A stretch of 64,000 nt of DNA. It comes from JARRLC01 sp050290865. GTDB taxonomy: Bacteria; Pseudomonadota; Alphaproteobacteria; Rhizobiales; Rhodomicrobiaceae. A program made the translations under genes and the position numbers. The first letter of the stretch is position 1. Every line of letters begins with the position of its first letter. The stretch is taken from positions 1 to 64,000 of the forward strand of contig JBNKIW010000018.1 in NCBI GenBank assembly GCA_050290865.1. The letters run 5' to 3'. Under the pieces are notes generated by a model. It ran no database searches, was not told where the DNA came from, and saw nothing but the letters and a program-made list of their open reading frames with translations. This document shows positions 1 to 7,648 of the stretch, piece by piece.

Positions 1-725
1 AATATCAGTCCAAGGTGGCAGCACGCGAGGCCAAGGAGAAGGCCACCGGCAGAAAGCTCGGGGGCAAGCCGCCCGCGGCGCCGGCCGAGGGAGCAAAGCC
101 TACGGATCAGATCAATCTGACGGATGAAGAGTCACGCATCATGCCGATGGCGGGCGGCGGTTTCGAGCAGTGCTACAACGCCCAGGCCGCGGTGGCCGCA
201 GAGAGCATGCTGGTGGTGGCGGGCGATGTCGTCCAGGCCCCGAACGACAAGCAGCAGGTTGAGCCGATGGTTAAGAAAATCAATGACTTGCCAGAAGATC
301 TGGGTAAAGCTGAGACGCTAATGGGTGACAACGGATATTTCAGCGAGCTGAGCGACGCTTGCCTGGTCGCGATCAGTAAACATCGCTCCAATGTGAATGC
401 CTGTCAGGCGGCCGGGATCGATCCGCTGATCGCCATGGGGCGGGATTCGCATCACCGCTCCCCGGCCGAGCGGTTTGCAGATGCGCCGCCTGCGCCAGAA
501 AATCCAACACCAGTCGAGGCGATGGCTCACCGTCTGCAGACGCCGGAAGGCAAAAAGCTCTACGCCAGACGCAAATGCATCCCTGAGCCGGTGTTCGGCA
601 TCATCAAATCCGTACTCGGATTCCGTCAGTTTCTGCTCCGAGGGCTGGATAATGTCCGCGGCGAATGGAACCTTGTGACCATGGCCTGGAACATCAAGAG
701 AATGTTCGTCCTGAAAGGAGCTTGA
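1..725 (+). mobile_element. IS1182-type transposase, C-terminal part (cut by window edge)
   Basis: DDE transposase fragment. The reading frame is open from the first bases of the window, so the 5' part lies outside; the GTG at 15 is probably an internal codon. The segment after residue ~40 (GGGFEQCYNAQAAV, then GDNGYFSE) and the C-terminal block (YARRKCIPEPVFGIIKSVLG, then GEWNLVTMAWNIKRM) are what I recognise as the end of IS1182-family transposases, whose C-terminal block carries the last acidic catalytic residue (E in EPVFG). The frame stops at 723-725. No clear terminal inverted repeat was found downstream. It may be the end of an intact element or a remnant; the neighbouring ORF is decayed, which favours a remnant. 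Confidence 0.72.
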
Positions 726-1120
726 GGGGGCGACAGCGGGCCATTTGGGGAGGCCGGAGCGTCCGCAAGCGCTATTTCCGGGGCTTGCAACCCTCAAGCA
801 AGTCCACCGCGATGAGATTCACTCGCCTCACGAAATGCAGAACGGGCGCAGCGCCTCATCGATAACCTCAGTCCGACAGACTGCTAGCCTGCCTCCTGAT
901 GGCCGGAGCGCGCGAAGGCTGTCAAACGCGCGCAGCGGCACCACAGCCATGCGTATGCATGGCGAGGAGCCACCGTTTGACAGGCGAACACGCTCAGGCC
1001 TGCTGGCTTGCGGGCGAGGCGCACAATGGGTGCTGGCTGCGCGACAAGCAGGTGACGCGATGCGGGACCACAGGAGGGCATGTTGCAGCACGACCAGGCC
1101 AACTTCCCATTGCGCGGAAG

Positions 1121-1450
1121 AGACCCCGCTGCCGGTTATTCCTCTGCGCCCGCTGCTATCGTCAGACGCTCGTGTGCAGCCGCTGCGACCGTGGCCAAAT
1201 CTATTGTGGCCACGAATGTGCGCTGGAAGCGCGACGTCGCAATCAGCGGGCGGCTCGTGCCCGGCAGCGCCGCGTGACAGGGCATGGTTCGATTTCGCCC
1301 GGCTTGACCGATCAACCAGCGGCAGCAGCCCCCCGCGGCACAGCGGCGGGGGTGCCGTTCGCCGACATCACGTCCTCGCTCAGGACTTCTTGCCATCGCT
1401 GTGGAAACCGTGCCTCCGCCCTCTGCCGCGATCAATCAAAAAGCGCTTGA
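1121..1450 (+). pseudogene. Decayed cysteine-rich (zinc-ribbon-like) ORF
   Basis: The frame encodes CARC at 1145, then CSRCDRGQIYCGHEC, a basic Arg-rich stretch, a VTGHGS segment and a final CHRCG motif before the stop at 1448-1450. This resembles small Cys-rich proteins that, as I recall them, are found beside transposases in Proteobacteria and contain a longer spacer between the Cys cluster and a VTHQGS-like motif. Here that spacer looks shortened, and no start with a ribosome-binding site exists in this frame. The only good Shine-Dalgarno/ATG nearby (ATG at 1080) is in another frame. I read it as an internally deleted or frameshifted remnant. The family assignment is from memory and unverified. 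Confidence 0.35.
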
Positions 1451-1735
1451 TACGGCCAAAGCGTCCACGCTAACCGATGCTGCCATTCGTGCGCGGTTTT
1501 TCACCGCCGGTAGCAGCAGCTCCTGTTTGTGCACGGCGGCTCCATGCTGATCCGCATATGCCGCTTTTTGCCGGCGCGTGCACAGTAATGACGCCCGGTC
1601 GAGGCCGTCTCGGACCGGCATGAGGAGGCTCATTAAAGTGCGCTCAGGACCAACTTTCGCAGATCCCGACAAACGTTTCGGGGGCGGTTCCGGGGGCGCT
1701 ATCAGCGTACGACTTCGCTAACTCATTGAAACAAA
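1451..1735. other. Non-coding stretch between mobile-element debris and tRNA-Pro
   Basis: No convincing gene is seen on either strand here, nor in 726-1120 on the other side of the Cys-rich remnant. Short open frames exist on both strands but lack ribosome-binding sites and recognisable protein motifs. The stretch lies just beyond the 3' end of tRNA-Pro, a common landing place for mobile DNA, but I found no direct repeat of the tRNA 3' end. Confidence 0.4.
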
Positions 1736-1812
1736 TGGTCGGGGCGGCCGGATTCGAACCAGCGACCCTCTGCTCCCAAAGCAGATGCGCTACCAGGCTG
1801 CGCTACGCCCCG
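1736..1812 (-). tRNA. tRNA-Pro (anticodon UGG)
   Basis: On the minus strand a 77-base cloverleaf can be folded: acceptor arm CGGGGCG pairing with CGCCCCG, anticodon stem TCTGC/GCAGA around loop TTTGGGA (anticodon TGG, reading CCA proline codons), a GGTTCGAATCC T-arm, and an encoded CCA at the 3' end (complement of 1736-1738). The first base is C, as in bacterial tRNA-Pro. Its 3' end faces the transposon debris at 1-1450. Confidence 0.95.
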
Positions 1813-2157
1813 ATGCCGAGAAAAGCCCTGATTTCTTGGCTTTCTTGACCGCGAAAAGCAAGCGGAAAATGGCGCACAAGCGAGAACAAAACAAATGCAT
1901 GAAACAGATCGTCACGGAATATACCCCATGCAGGGCGATCCAGTAAAAGCCCGTGACGACCTGTATGGCTCAGTTTCTGTCGTCTTGAAAATATTCTATG
2001 GCGCGCTTTGCAGATGACCATCCCGCGGTAATCCCTGCAAGCGCCCCTCGCAGACGGAGATAGGAGCTTCCGCAGGCCGTGCTCGGATGCCACCGCCAGG
2101 GCACGCCAACAGCATCGCTCGCATGGCGGCGAGAGGGCGCCGTCAACGCCGCCGCGG
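1813..2157. other. Intergenic region upstream of tRNA-Pro, no gene seen
   Basis: About 345 bases between the 5' end of tRNA-Pro and the 3' end of the ArsR-type regulator, both on the minus strand. It must contain the tRNA promoter and the end of the regulator transcript, but I could not pick a clear -35/-10 pair or a hairpin followed by a T-run. A minus-strand open frame covering most of it runs into the tRNA and has no family resemblance. Confidence 0.4.
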
Positions 2158-2517
2158 TCAATCCACGGTGTGCGTTTCGCGATGACAGAATATGTCGTGG
2201 ATGGTGTTCAGCATCTTCCGTACGTTGTCGCTGGCGAGGCTGTAGTAGATGGTCTGCCCGTCGCGGCGCGGCTTCACCAAGCCATCAAGGCGCAGCCGTC
2301 CCAGATGCTGCGAGACGTTCGACTGCTTCAAGGACAGAAATTCCTCAAGCTCCGAAACCGACCGCTCGCCGTTCGCCAGGAAGCAGAGAATCAGAAGCCG
2401 CGTCTCATGCGACATAGCTTTGAGAAAGTCGCTGGCCTCGCGGGCGCTCTCGATCATCCCGTCAAGCTCCGCAGAAATATCGGGTTTCCCGGCTTCGTTG
2501 ACGTCCGTTATTGCCAC
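2158..2517 (-). CDS. ArsR-family repressor of the SqrR/BigR (persulfide-sensing) type
   Basis: Small winged-helix DNA-binding protein: an MSHETRLLILC helix, an EEFLSLKQSNVSQHLGRL recognition helix and a GQTIYYSL wing. With the GTG start at 2517 it has 119 residues, with cysteines at 45 (LLILC) and 111 (HDIFC). Their 66-residue spacing equals that of Cys41/Cys107 in SqrR, which form a polysulfide bridge and release DNA when sulfide rises; BigR/YgaV has the equivalent pair. It lies 98 bases downstream of dsrN on the same strand and has its own promoter-like sequence. I infer a sulfide/persulfide-responsive repressor of the dsr genes. The frame also allows TTG at 2550 (130 residues), but that codon would overlap the -10 element. 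Cys-free ArsR relatives would not share these residues. Confidence 0.85.
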   Translation of the reverse strand: MAITDVNEAGKPDISAELDGMIESAREASDFLKAMSHETRLLILCFLANGERSVSELEEFLSLKQSNVSQHLGRLRLDGLVKPRRDGQTIYYSLASDNVRKMLNTIHDIFCHRETHTVD

Positions 2518-2547
2518 AGCTTGACGGTCCTCTAATTGCCTCCGCGT

Positions 2548-2576
2548 CAAATAGACGCCGCGCCCCTTTATGTAAA
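2548..2576 (-). promoter_or_regulatory. Probable sigma-70 promoter of the SqrR-type gene
   Basis: Read on the minus strand, TTTACA (complement of 2571-2576, one mismatch to TTGACA) is followed after 17 bases by TATTTG (complement of 2548-2553), a weak -10. Transcription would start near 2541, leaving a short leader with AGAGGA (2528-2533) before the GTG at 2517. Judged by eye. Confidence 0.35.
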
Positions 2577-2648
2577 GAGCGTTCCGTCTCGGGCAGGAGA
2601 CAAAGCCTGTCGGGGCGCATCGCCCCCCTTGTTTCAGTACCGTCCATT

Positions 2649-4121
2649 CTACCGCCCGCAGGCAGAAAGACCAAGCCCGCCATGCGACTCGGCCGCCACA
2701 GTGTGGATTTCATGCCTGCCCTCGCCGTGAAGCCGCGCCTCCCGCTGGGAACGGACGAAGCTCACAAAACGCTCGACCCACGGGTTCCCGCCGGTCGCCC
2801 GCAGATGGCTGAATCCGGCGACGAGATTGTCCAGCACGATACCATCGTGTCCGCCGGCAATGCCCATGCCCCGCACCACATGGAAAGCAAAACGCGTGCC
2901 AGGCGCGAGGTTCGTGAGAGCGGCGTAATGAAACTCGTGGCCGGGAACGCGCGCGGAGGCGGCGGCACCTGCTTGCGGCCAGGGACAGTCGGCCGTCTCC
3001 TCCAGAACGACGAGGCCGCGCCCTTGCGGGCGGCTGTGCATCACGGCGTCAGCGGGGATAAAACCGACCATTTCGTGCGTCTCGCCCCGCCACTGAACGG
3101 AGCGTGTCAGATACATCAGGCCGCCGCATTCGGCATAGGCAGGCAGGCCATCGCGCAATCTTTGGGCAATATCGGCACGAAGGGTGATGTTCGCGGCGAG
3201 CCGGGCGGCTTGCGTTTCCGGAAAACCTCCGCCGATGAACAGGCCGTCGCATTCCGGCAGGCGCGCATCCGTGAGCGTATCGAAGACGCATAGCTCGGCG
3301 CCCGCGCGTTCGAACGCTTCGAGGTCGTCGGGGTAATAGAAGCCGAACGCGGCGTCACGGGCGACGGCGATACGGACGTCGCGGCGCGCCCCTGCGGGGG
3401 GCCTCTTCCTGCCGTTGCTATCGCCATCAATCGCCGGAGCCGCGGCGGCAATGGACAGCAGTTGGTCAAGATCGATCCCCTCTTCCACCGTCCGGCGCAT
3501 GGCCTCGATGGCTGCTTCCGCGGCTGGCGCCTCGGCGGGCGTCATCAGACCGAGATGCCGCTCGGTCACCGCCAGTCCGCGGTCGCGCGGCACCGCACCC
3601 AGTACGGGGATATCCGTGTACCGCTCGACTGCTGCGCGCAGCTTGGCCTCCTGGCGCGCTGGCCCCACCTTGTTGAGGATCACCCCCGCGATGCGCAGAC
3701 CCGGGTCGAACGCCTGATAGCCGAGCAGGAGCGGTGCGATCCCGCGCGTCATGCCCAGCACGTCGATCACCAGCACCACGGGCGCCCGCGTCAGCCTGGC
3801 GAGCGCAGCGCTGCAATCGCTGCCCTCCAGGTCCACGCCGTCATGCAGGCCCTTGTTACCCTCGATCAGCGCGAGGTCCGCGCCTGCCGCCCGCCCGGCG
3901 ACGCTGGCGACGATTTCCGTGTGGGCCTGCGTGTTGAAATCGAGGTTGAAGCAGGGCCGCCCGCTGGCGCGCGTCAGCCACATCGGGTCGATGTAGTCCG
4001 GCCCCTTTTTGAAGCATTGCACCGCCACGCCACGCGCGGCCCACGCCGCGGCAAGACCGATGGATAAGGTCGTCTTGCCGGAGGATTTATGCGCCGCCGA
4101 AATGAACAGGCGCGCGGTCAT
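2649..4121 (-). CDS. dsrN: DsrN, siroheme amidase (cobyrinate a,c-diamide synthase family)
   Basis: 490-residue ATP- and glutamine-dependent amidase, thought to convert siroheme to the siroheme amide cofactor of DsrAB. The N-terminal P-loop domain has KSSGKTT at residues 12-18 and the family segment KKGPDYIDP at 38-46. The C-terminal class I glutamine amidotransferase domain has the nucleophile Cys332 (AYAECGGLMYL) and GHEFHYA near the end. ATG at 4121 is chosen because MTARLFISAAHKSSGKTT is the usual family N-terminus and the open frame further upstream overlaps the preceding gene. It is the last dsr gene of the operon, 22 bases after the TrpD2-like gene. By sequence alone it could be CobB/CbiA of cobalamin synthesis; position favours DsrN. 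Confidence 0.92.
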   Translation of the reverse strand: MTARLFISAAHKSSGKTTLSIGLAAAWAARGVAVQCFKKGPDYIDPMWLTRASGRPCFNLDFNTQAHTEIVASVAGRAAGADLALIEGNKGLHDGVDLEGSDCSAALARLTRAPVVLVIDVLGMTRGIAPLLLGYQAFDPGLRIAGVILNKVGPARQEAKLRAAVERYTDIPVLGAVPRDRGLAVTERHLGLMTPAEAPAAEAAIEAMRRTVEEGIDLDQLLSIAAAAPAIDGDSNGRKRPPAGARRDVRIAVARDAAFGFYYPDDLEAFERAGAELCVFDTLTDARLPECDGLFIGGGFPETQAARLAANITLRADIAQRLRDGLPAYAECGGLMYLTRSVQWRGETHEMVGFIPADAVMHSRPQGRGLVVLEETADCPWPQAGAAASARVPGHEFHYAALTNLAPGTRFAFHVVRGMGIAGGHDGIVLDNLVAGFSHLRATGGNPWVERFVSFVRSQREARLHGEGRHEIHTVAAESHGGLGLSACGR

Positions 4122-4143
4122 CGGTTTTTCCTCGTTCAACCGC

Positions 4144-5157
4144 TCAGGCCACTGCGGCCAGCGGCTTGCGGTCGCGATCCTTCCACATGGCCTCGGCCAT
4201 GCTTTGAGCCTCGTCCATGCTCGCGGCACGCCCCATCGTCTTGAGGGCGATCGCCACCGTGCCCGCGACGGCTGCCTCGGCATATTCGTCGCCCGTCTCG
4301 CCGTTCCAAACCGCTACGAGCCGGCCGAGGTCCATGTCCTCCTCGGGCGTCTGCCGCGGCTCGGGGATGAGCGCCGGCCAGCGCTCCTCGGTCACCACGC
4401 CATCGTGGACCGTCCTGACCTCGGTGGGCTTGTTCGGGCGCCGTTCGATCTCACCGCCCTCGCCGCGGAAGACCGCCATATGTGGCTGGCCGAGAATGAC
4501 TCCCGCCTGCTGGTGGATATCCATAAAACCGGGATGGAACACGCTCTGCAGCATAGAGGGCGCGCCGAACGGATTCAGCTTGCGCGCCAGCGTATGCACC
4601 GGCGAGCGCAGGCCCAGGATGTTGCGCAGGCCAATCATCTCCGCGAGTTTCGGGCTGACGGCCTCCAGCGGCATGTAGGCGAAATTCCGCGCGCTCAGAT
4701 GGGCCGCCGCCTCATCGAAGCTTTTCGCCACCGGCATACCCAGCCGCTCCAGCGTTTCCATGGTGTAGAGACGCCCGGCGGTGTGCCCGTCGATGCCATG
4801 CATGAACACGCGGAGGCCGCTTCTGGCCATCAGTGTGGCGGCGAGGATGAACCAGGGAAGCTGCCGCTTCTTGCCCGCATAGGACGACCAGTCGATATCC
4901 ACCGGCGGCAGGGGCGCCGGCAGCACCATAGCCTTGCGCGCCGCCCGCACGAACCCCGCGATCTCCTCGCCCGTCTCCTCCTTCACGCGCAGGAGCATGA
5001 GGAACGCGCCGAGTTGCTCGGGCAGCACGTCGCCGCGGAGGATCATGTCCATCGCCTCTTCCGCCTCTTCCACCGTGAGCGCGCGCGTAAGCGTCTTGCC
5101 GCGCCCGAGGATGTTGGTGAACCGGGCAAAGGGGTGAGGCGGGCGTATGGTCATCAT
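4144..5157 (-). CDS. TrpD2/YbiB-like protein (anthranilate phosphoribosyltransferase fold)
   Basis: 337-residue member of the nucleoside phosphorylase / phosphoribosyltransferase class II fold. The N-terminal helical domain (LTVEEAEEAMDMILRGDVLP) matches the TrpD dimerisation region. In place of the PRPP-binding GTGGD of true TrpD there is YAGKKRQLPW (about residues 93-102), and MHGIDGH replaces KHGNR. These changes are typical of TrpD2/YbiB proteins, which are reported to bind nucleic acid rather than make tryptophan. It starts 10 bases after dsrP and is followed by dsrN after 22 bases, so it is co-transcribed with dsr genes. Its role there is unknown to me; a transferase acting on the siroheme cofactor or a passenger gene are both possible. 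The start may be either of two tandem ATGs (5157 or 5154). Confidence 0.8.
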   Translation of the reverse strand: MMTIRPPHPFARFTNILGRGKTLTRALTVEEAEEAMDMILRGDVLPEQLGAFLMLLRVKEETGEEIAGFVRAARKAMVLPAPLPPVDIDWSSYAGKKRQLPWFILAATLMARSGLRVFMHGIDGHTAGRLYTMETLERLGMPVAKSFDEAAAHLSARNFAYMPLEAVSPKLAEMIGLRNILGLRSPVHTLARKLNPFGAPSMLQSVFHPGFMDIHQQAGVILGQPHMAVFRGEGGEIERRPNKPTEVRTVHDGVVTEERWPALIPEPRQTPEEDMDLGRLVAVWNGETGDEYAEAAVAGTVAIALKTMGRAASMDEAQSMAEAMWKDRDRKPLAAVA

Positions 5158-5167
5158 CTTGTCTCCA

Positions 5168-6364
5168 TCAGGCGCGCGCCGGGTGCGGCAGGAACGGCAT
5201 CAGCTTCACCGCGATGCCGACGAGCAGCATGGCGATGGAAATGCCGCTCACTCCCAGCAGCACCTCGGGCAGCGAAGGCATGTAAGCCGCCACGCTGCCA
5301 TCCCCGAAGGTGCTTGTCACGTCCATACCGGGGAAAAGGTTGAGCGGATAAGCCTGCGCGCCGATGATCGTGACATACATGTGCGCGACGCCACCCAGCA
5401 GCACGAGCAGCGAGGCCACTTCGATGCCATACCACGCGGTGCGCCCCTTGGAGGCCATGAGCAGCACCACGACCGGCAACACATTCCCCACAAGGACATG
5501 GCCGAGCCAGAACGCCGCCGTGTAAATGCCGCCATACAGCAGGAAGAAGCTCTCCACATCGCGATATTCCGCGGCATAGATCTTGGTCAGGTGGTGCGCG
5601 GCGGTGAAATAGAGCGTGGCCAGCGAGAACAGGATCATCAGGCCACGAAACTTCGCCAGCATTTCCCGGTTGATGAGTTCCTGCTGCGCCTGGCGCCCGA
5701 CCGTCATCAGCACCAGCACCGTGAACGCCAAGCCGTAGAGGAACGACGCAGCGATGAACAGCGGCGCCATGATGGCCGCCGAATAGGCCTCACGCGCGAT
5801 CAGGAAGCCGAAGATCGACCCCGTGCCGGTCGTGAGCGCCAGACGCCACGCGAAGGCAAGCGCGCCCATCGTCTTGGTCGGCCCTTTGCGGCGCGAGACG
5901 CGGCGGTCCATCATCACGAACAGGTAGGCGCCGACGATGGCCATGAAGCCGGTGTAGAGGTAGATATTCCAGGCGAAGATGGACTTGAAATTGTAGGTCG
6001 TCATGGCGACGACGAGCCGCTCGGGCCGCCCCAGATCGAGCACCAGCACCGCAAGGCCGCCCGCGAGCAGCGCAATCGCCAGAATGCCGGAAAGGCGCGC
6101 GTAAGGCTTGTAGTCCAGCCGGTTGAACACCGACGAGAACGACGCCACGTTGAGCGCGCCGGAAGCCGCGACGATCAGAAACACGGCGAATACGTGCGGC
6201 GTGCCCCAGACGATCTGGTTGGTCATCCCGGTGACGATGTGGCCGTTATGCTCCATATAGAGGGCCGCACCGAGACCGACCGCGATCACCGCGACGTGCA
6301 GCGCCAGGAGGCCCCAGAAGAACAGGCCGTGTTTTTCGAGCTTCTGGTAAGCGACTTTTGCCAT
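5168..6364 (-). CDS. dsrP: DsrP, NrfD/PsrC-type quinone-interacting membrane subunit
   Basis: 398-residue integral membrane protein with about ten hydrophobic segments (for example FFWGLLALHVAVIAVGLGAA near the N-terminus and ASLLVLLGGVAHMYVTIIGA toward the end). It belongs to the NrfD/PsrC/HybB family and is the quinone-interacting partner of DsrO in the DsrMKJOP transmembrane complex, passing electrons between the periplasmic DsrJO module and the quinone pool. It lies 83 bases downstream of dsrO and directly before the TrpD2-like gene. The length is normal for DsrP and the position in dsrMKLJOP order supports the name. Confidence 0.93.
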   Translation of the reverse strand: MAKVAYQKLEKHGLFFWGLLALHVAVIAVGLGAALYMEHNGHIVTGMTNQIVWGTPHVFAVFLIVAASGALNVASFSSVFNRLDYKPYARLSGILAIALLAGGLAVLVLDLGRPERLVVAMTTYNFKSIFAWNIYLYTGFMAIVGAYLFVMMDRRVSRRKGPTKTMGALAFAWRLALTTGTGSIFGFLIAREAYSAAIMAPLFIAASFLYGLAFTVLVLMTVGRQAQQELINREMLAKFRGLMILFSLATLYFTAAHHLTKIYAAEYRDVESFFLLYGGIYTAAFWLGHVLVGNVLPVVVLLMASKGRTAWYGIEVASLLVLLGGVAHMYVTIIGAQAYPLNLFPGMDVTSTFGDGSVAAYMPSLPEVLLGVSGISIAMLLVGIAVKLMPFLPHPARA

Positions 6365-6447
6365 GTCTTTAAGTCTCCACCCCCACCGCCTGTGGCCCCG
6401 CCCCCGCCTGGTGCCGCGAGATGCCCTTTGAGGGGGCTTTGGGTTCC

Positions 6448-7167
6448 TTAGCTAATCCCCTGGTAATAGATGCCCGGCTCGCAGCCGAGATCCGCGCGGA
6501 GCTGCTTCGTGCGATATTTGGCGACGCGCCGGGCAATCTCGCTCGACGGGTCGTTGAGATCGCCGAACAGCATGGCGCCCTGCCCTGCCGCCTTGCACGC
6601 CTCGACACAGTGCGGCAGCGCGCCCTTGTCGATGCGCGGCGCGCACATGGTACAGGCCTCGACCGTGCCCTTGCCGCGCGGCGCTTCGGCTTTTTGATCC
6701 TCCAGCGCCTCGTGCACGAAGGAACGCGCCTTGTACGGGCAGGCCATCATGCAGTAGCGGCAGCCGATGCAGATGTGACGGTCCACCAGCACGATGCCGT
6801 CAGCACGCTTGAAGGAAGCCCCCGTCGGGCAGACATCCACGCAAGGCGGATTGGTGCAGTGCTGGCACATCACCGGCGCCGAGAAACTGTCCCCGGTTTT
6901 GGGATCCTTCACCGAGACCTTGCGAATCCACTGCGGGTCGGTCGGAAGGCCGGTGTCCTGCCAACCGTTGGCCTGCGAGCAGGCCGCAACGCAGGCCGTG
7001 CAGCCATCCGTGCATTTCGTGGTGTCGATCAGCATGCCCCAGCGCTTCGCGGACGACGCGCCCGCCGCCTCGGCCTCGCCCCCCATGGCGTAGAGCGTCA
7101 CGCCCGGCGCCAGGGTCATCACCGCCATGGAAGCGGCGCTCTTCAGAAAGTCGCGGCGGCTCGTCAT
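6448..7167 (-). CDS. dsrO: DsrO, periplasmic iron-sulfur subunit of DsrMKJOP
   Basis: 239-residue four-cluster ferredoxin-like protein. The twin-arginine signal is MTSRRDFLK followed by a hydrophobic stretch, so export as a folded protein by Tat is expected. Cysteine groups for [4Fe-4S] clusters lie at 52-63 (CTDGCTACVAAC), 101-113 (CQHCTNPPCVDVC), 133-143 (CIGCRYCMMAC) and 172-191 (CTMC, then C187 and C191). It passes electrons between DsrJ and DsrP. The ATG at 7167 gives the Tat motif at the very N-terminus and overlaps the dsrJ stop by four bases (ATGA), indicating coupled translation. Confidence 0.95.
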   Translation of the reverse strand: MTSRRDFLKSAASMAVMTLAPGVTLYAMGGEAEAAGASSAKRWGMLIDTTKCTDGCTACVAACSQANGWQDTGLPTDPQWIRKVSVKDPKTGDSFSAPVMCQHCTNPPCVDVCPTGASFKRADGIVLVDRHICIGCRYCMMACPYKARSFVHEALEDQKAEAPRGKGTVEACTMCAPRIDKGALPHCVEACKAAGQGAMLFGDLNDPSSEIARRVAKYRTKQLRADLGCEPGIYYQGIS

Positions 7168-7646
7168 GGGTGCTTCTCCTGCAGAAAGCGCATCGCGGCA
7201 GCCAGATCGTGGCGGCCCGTCGCGGCATTCGCCGTTCCCGTCCTGGCCTCGGGCCGCGAGGTGTGGCACTCGAAGCAATCGAGGGAAACTGCCGCATAAT
7301 CGTGGCAGCTCCGGCAGAAATGTTTCGGGCTCTCGTAATTCACGAACTTGCCGTCCGCCCCCTTCACCGCGTGGCAGTTGATGCAGTTCGTCAGACCCTC
7401 CGGCTTGCCGCGCACACCCTGATGCACGGTCATGTCACGCTGATGCTTCAGCATCGTCATGTGCTCGCGCCGCATGGTTTCCTTGTCCGCCACACAGGCC
7501 CCGCCCTGCGCTTTCGGCGGTACCGGCGCAGTTGCGACGCGCACCGCTTCCTGCGCCGAGGCGCCGCACGTCGTCGCGAACAACGACAGCACCAGCCCCA
7601 GGAGCAGGGCTGCGGCAATACCGTATATGCCCACCCGCTTCATCAT
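7164..7646 (-). CDS. dsrJ: DsrJ, triheme periplasmic cytochrome c
   Basis: 160-residue exported c-type cytochrome. An N-terminal signal anchor (about residues 8-32) precedes three heme-binding motifs: CINCH at 88-92, CRSCH at 111-115 and CFECH at 124-128. Cys51 (GGACVADKETM) lies where DsrJ of Allochromatium has the cysteine that ligates one heme with unusual His/Cys coordination. The protein is part of DsrMKJOP; its exact sulfur substrate on the periplasmic side is not settled. The ATG at 7646 is two bases after the dsrL stop region, and the gene overlaps dsrO by four bases, consistent with the operon. Confidence 0.95.
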   Translation of the reverse strand: MMKRVGIYGIAAALLLGLVLSLFATTCGASAQEAVRVATAPVPPKAQGGACVADKETMRREHMTMLKHQRDMTVHQGVRGKPEGLTNCINCHAVKGADGKFVNYESPKHFCRSCHDYAAVSLDCFECHTSRPEARTGTANAATGRHDLAAAMRFLQEKHP

Positions 7647-7648
7647 TG

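Noticed and set aside
1736..1760. tRNA-Pro 3' end as attachment site of an integrated island
   Set aside because: No second copy of the tRNA 3' segment and no integrase were seen in 1-1735, so an att site cannot be supported.
1803..2093. 96-residue minus-strand ORF ending inside tRNA-Pro
   Set aside because: Its last codons lie within the tRNA gene and it has no family resemblance.
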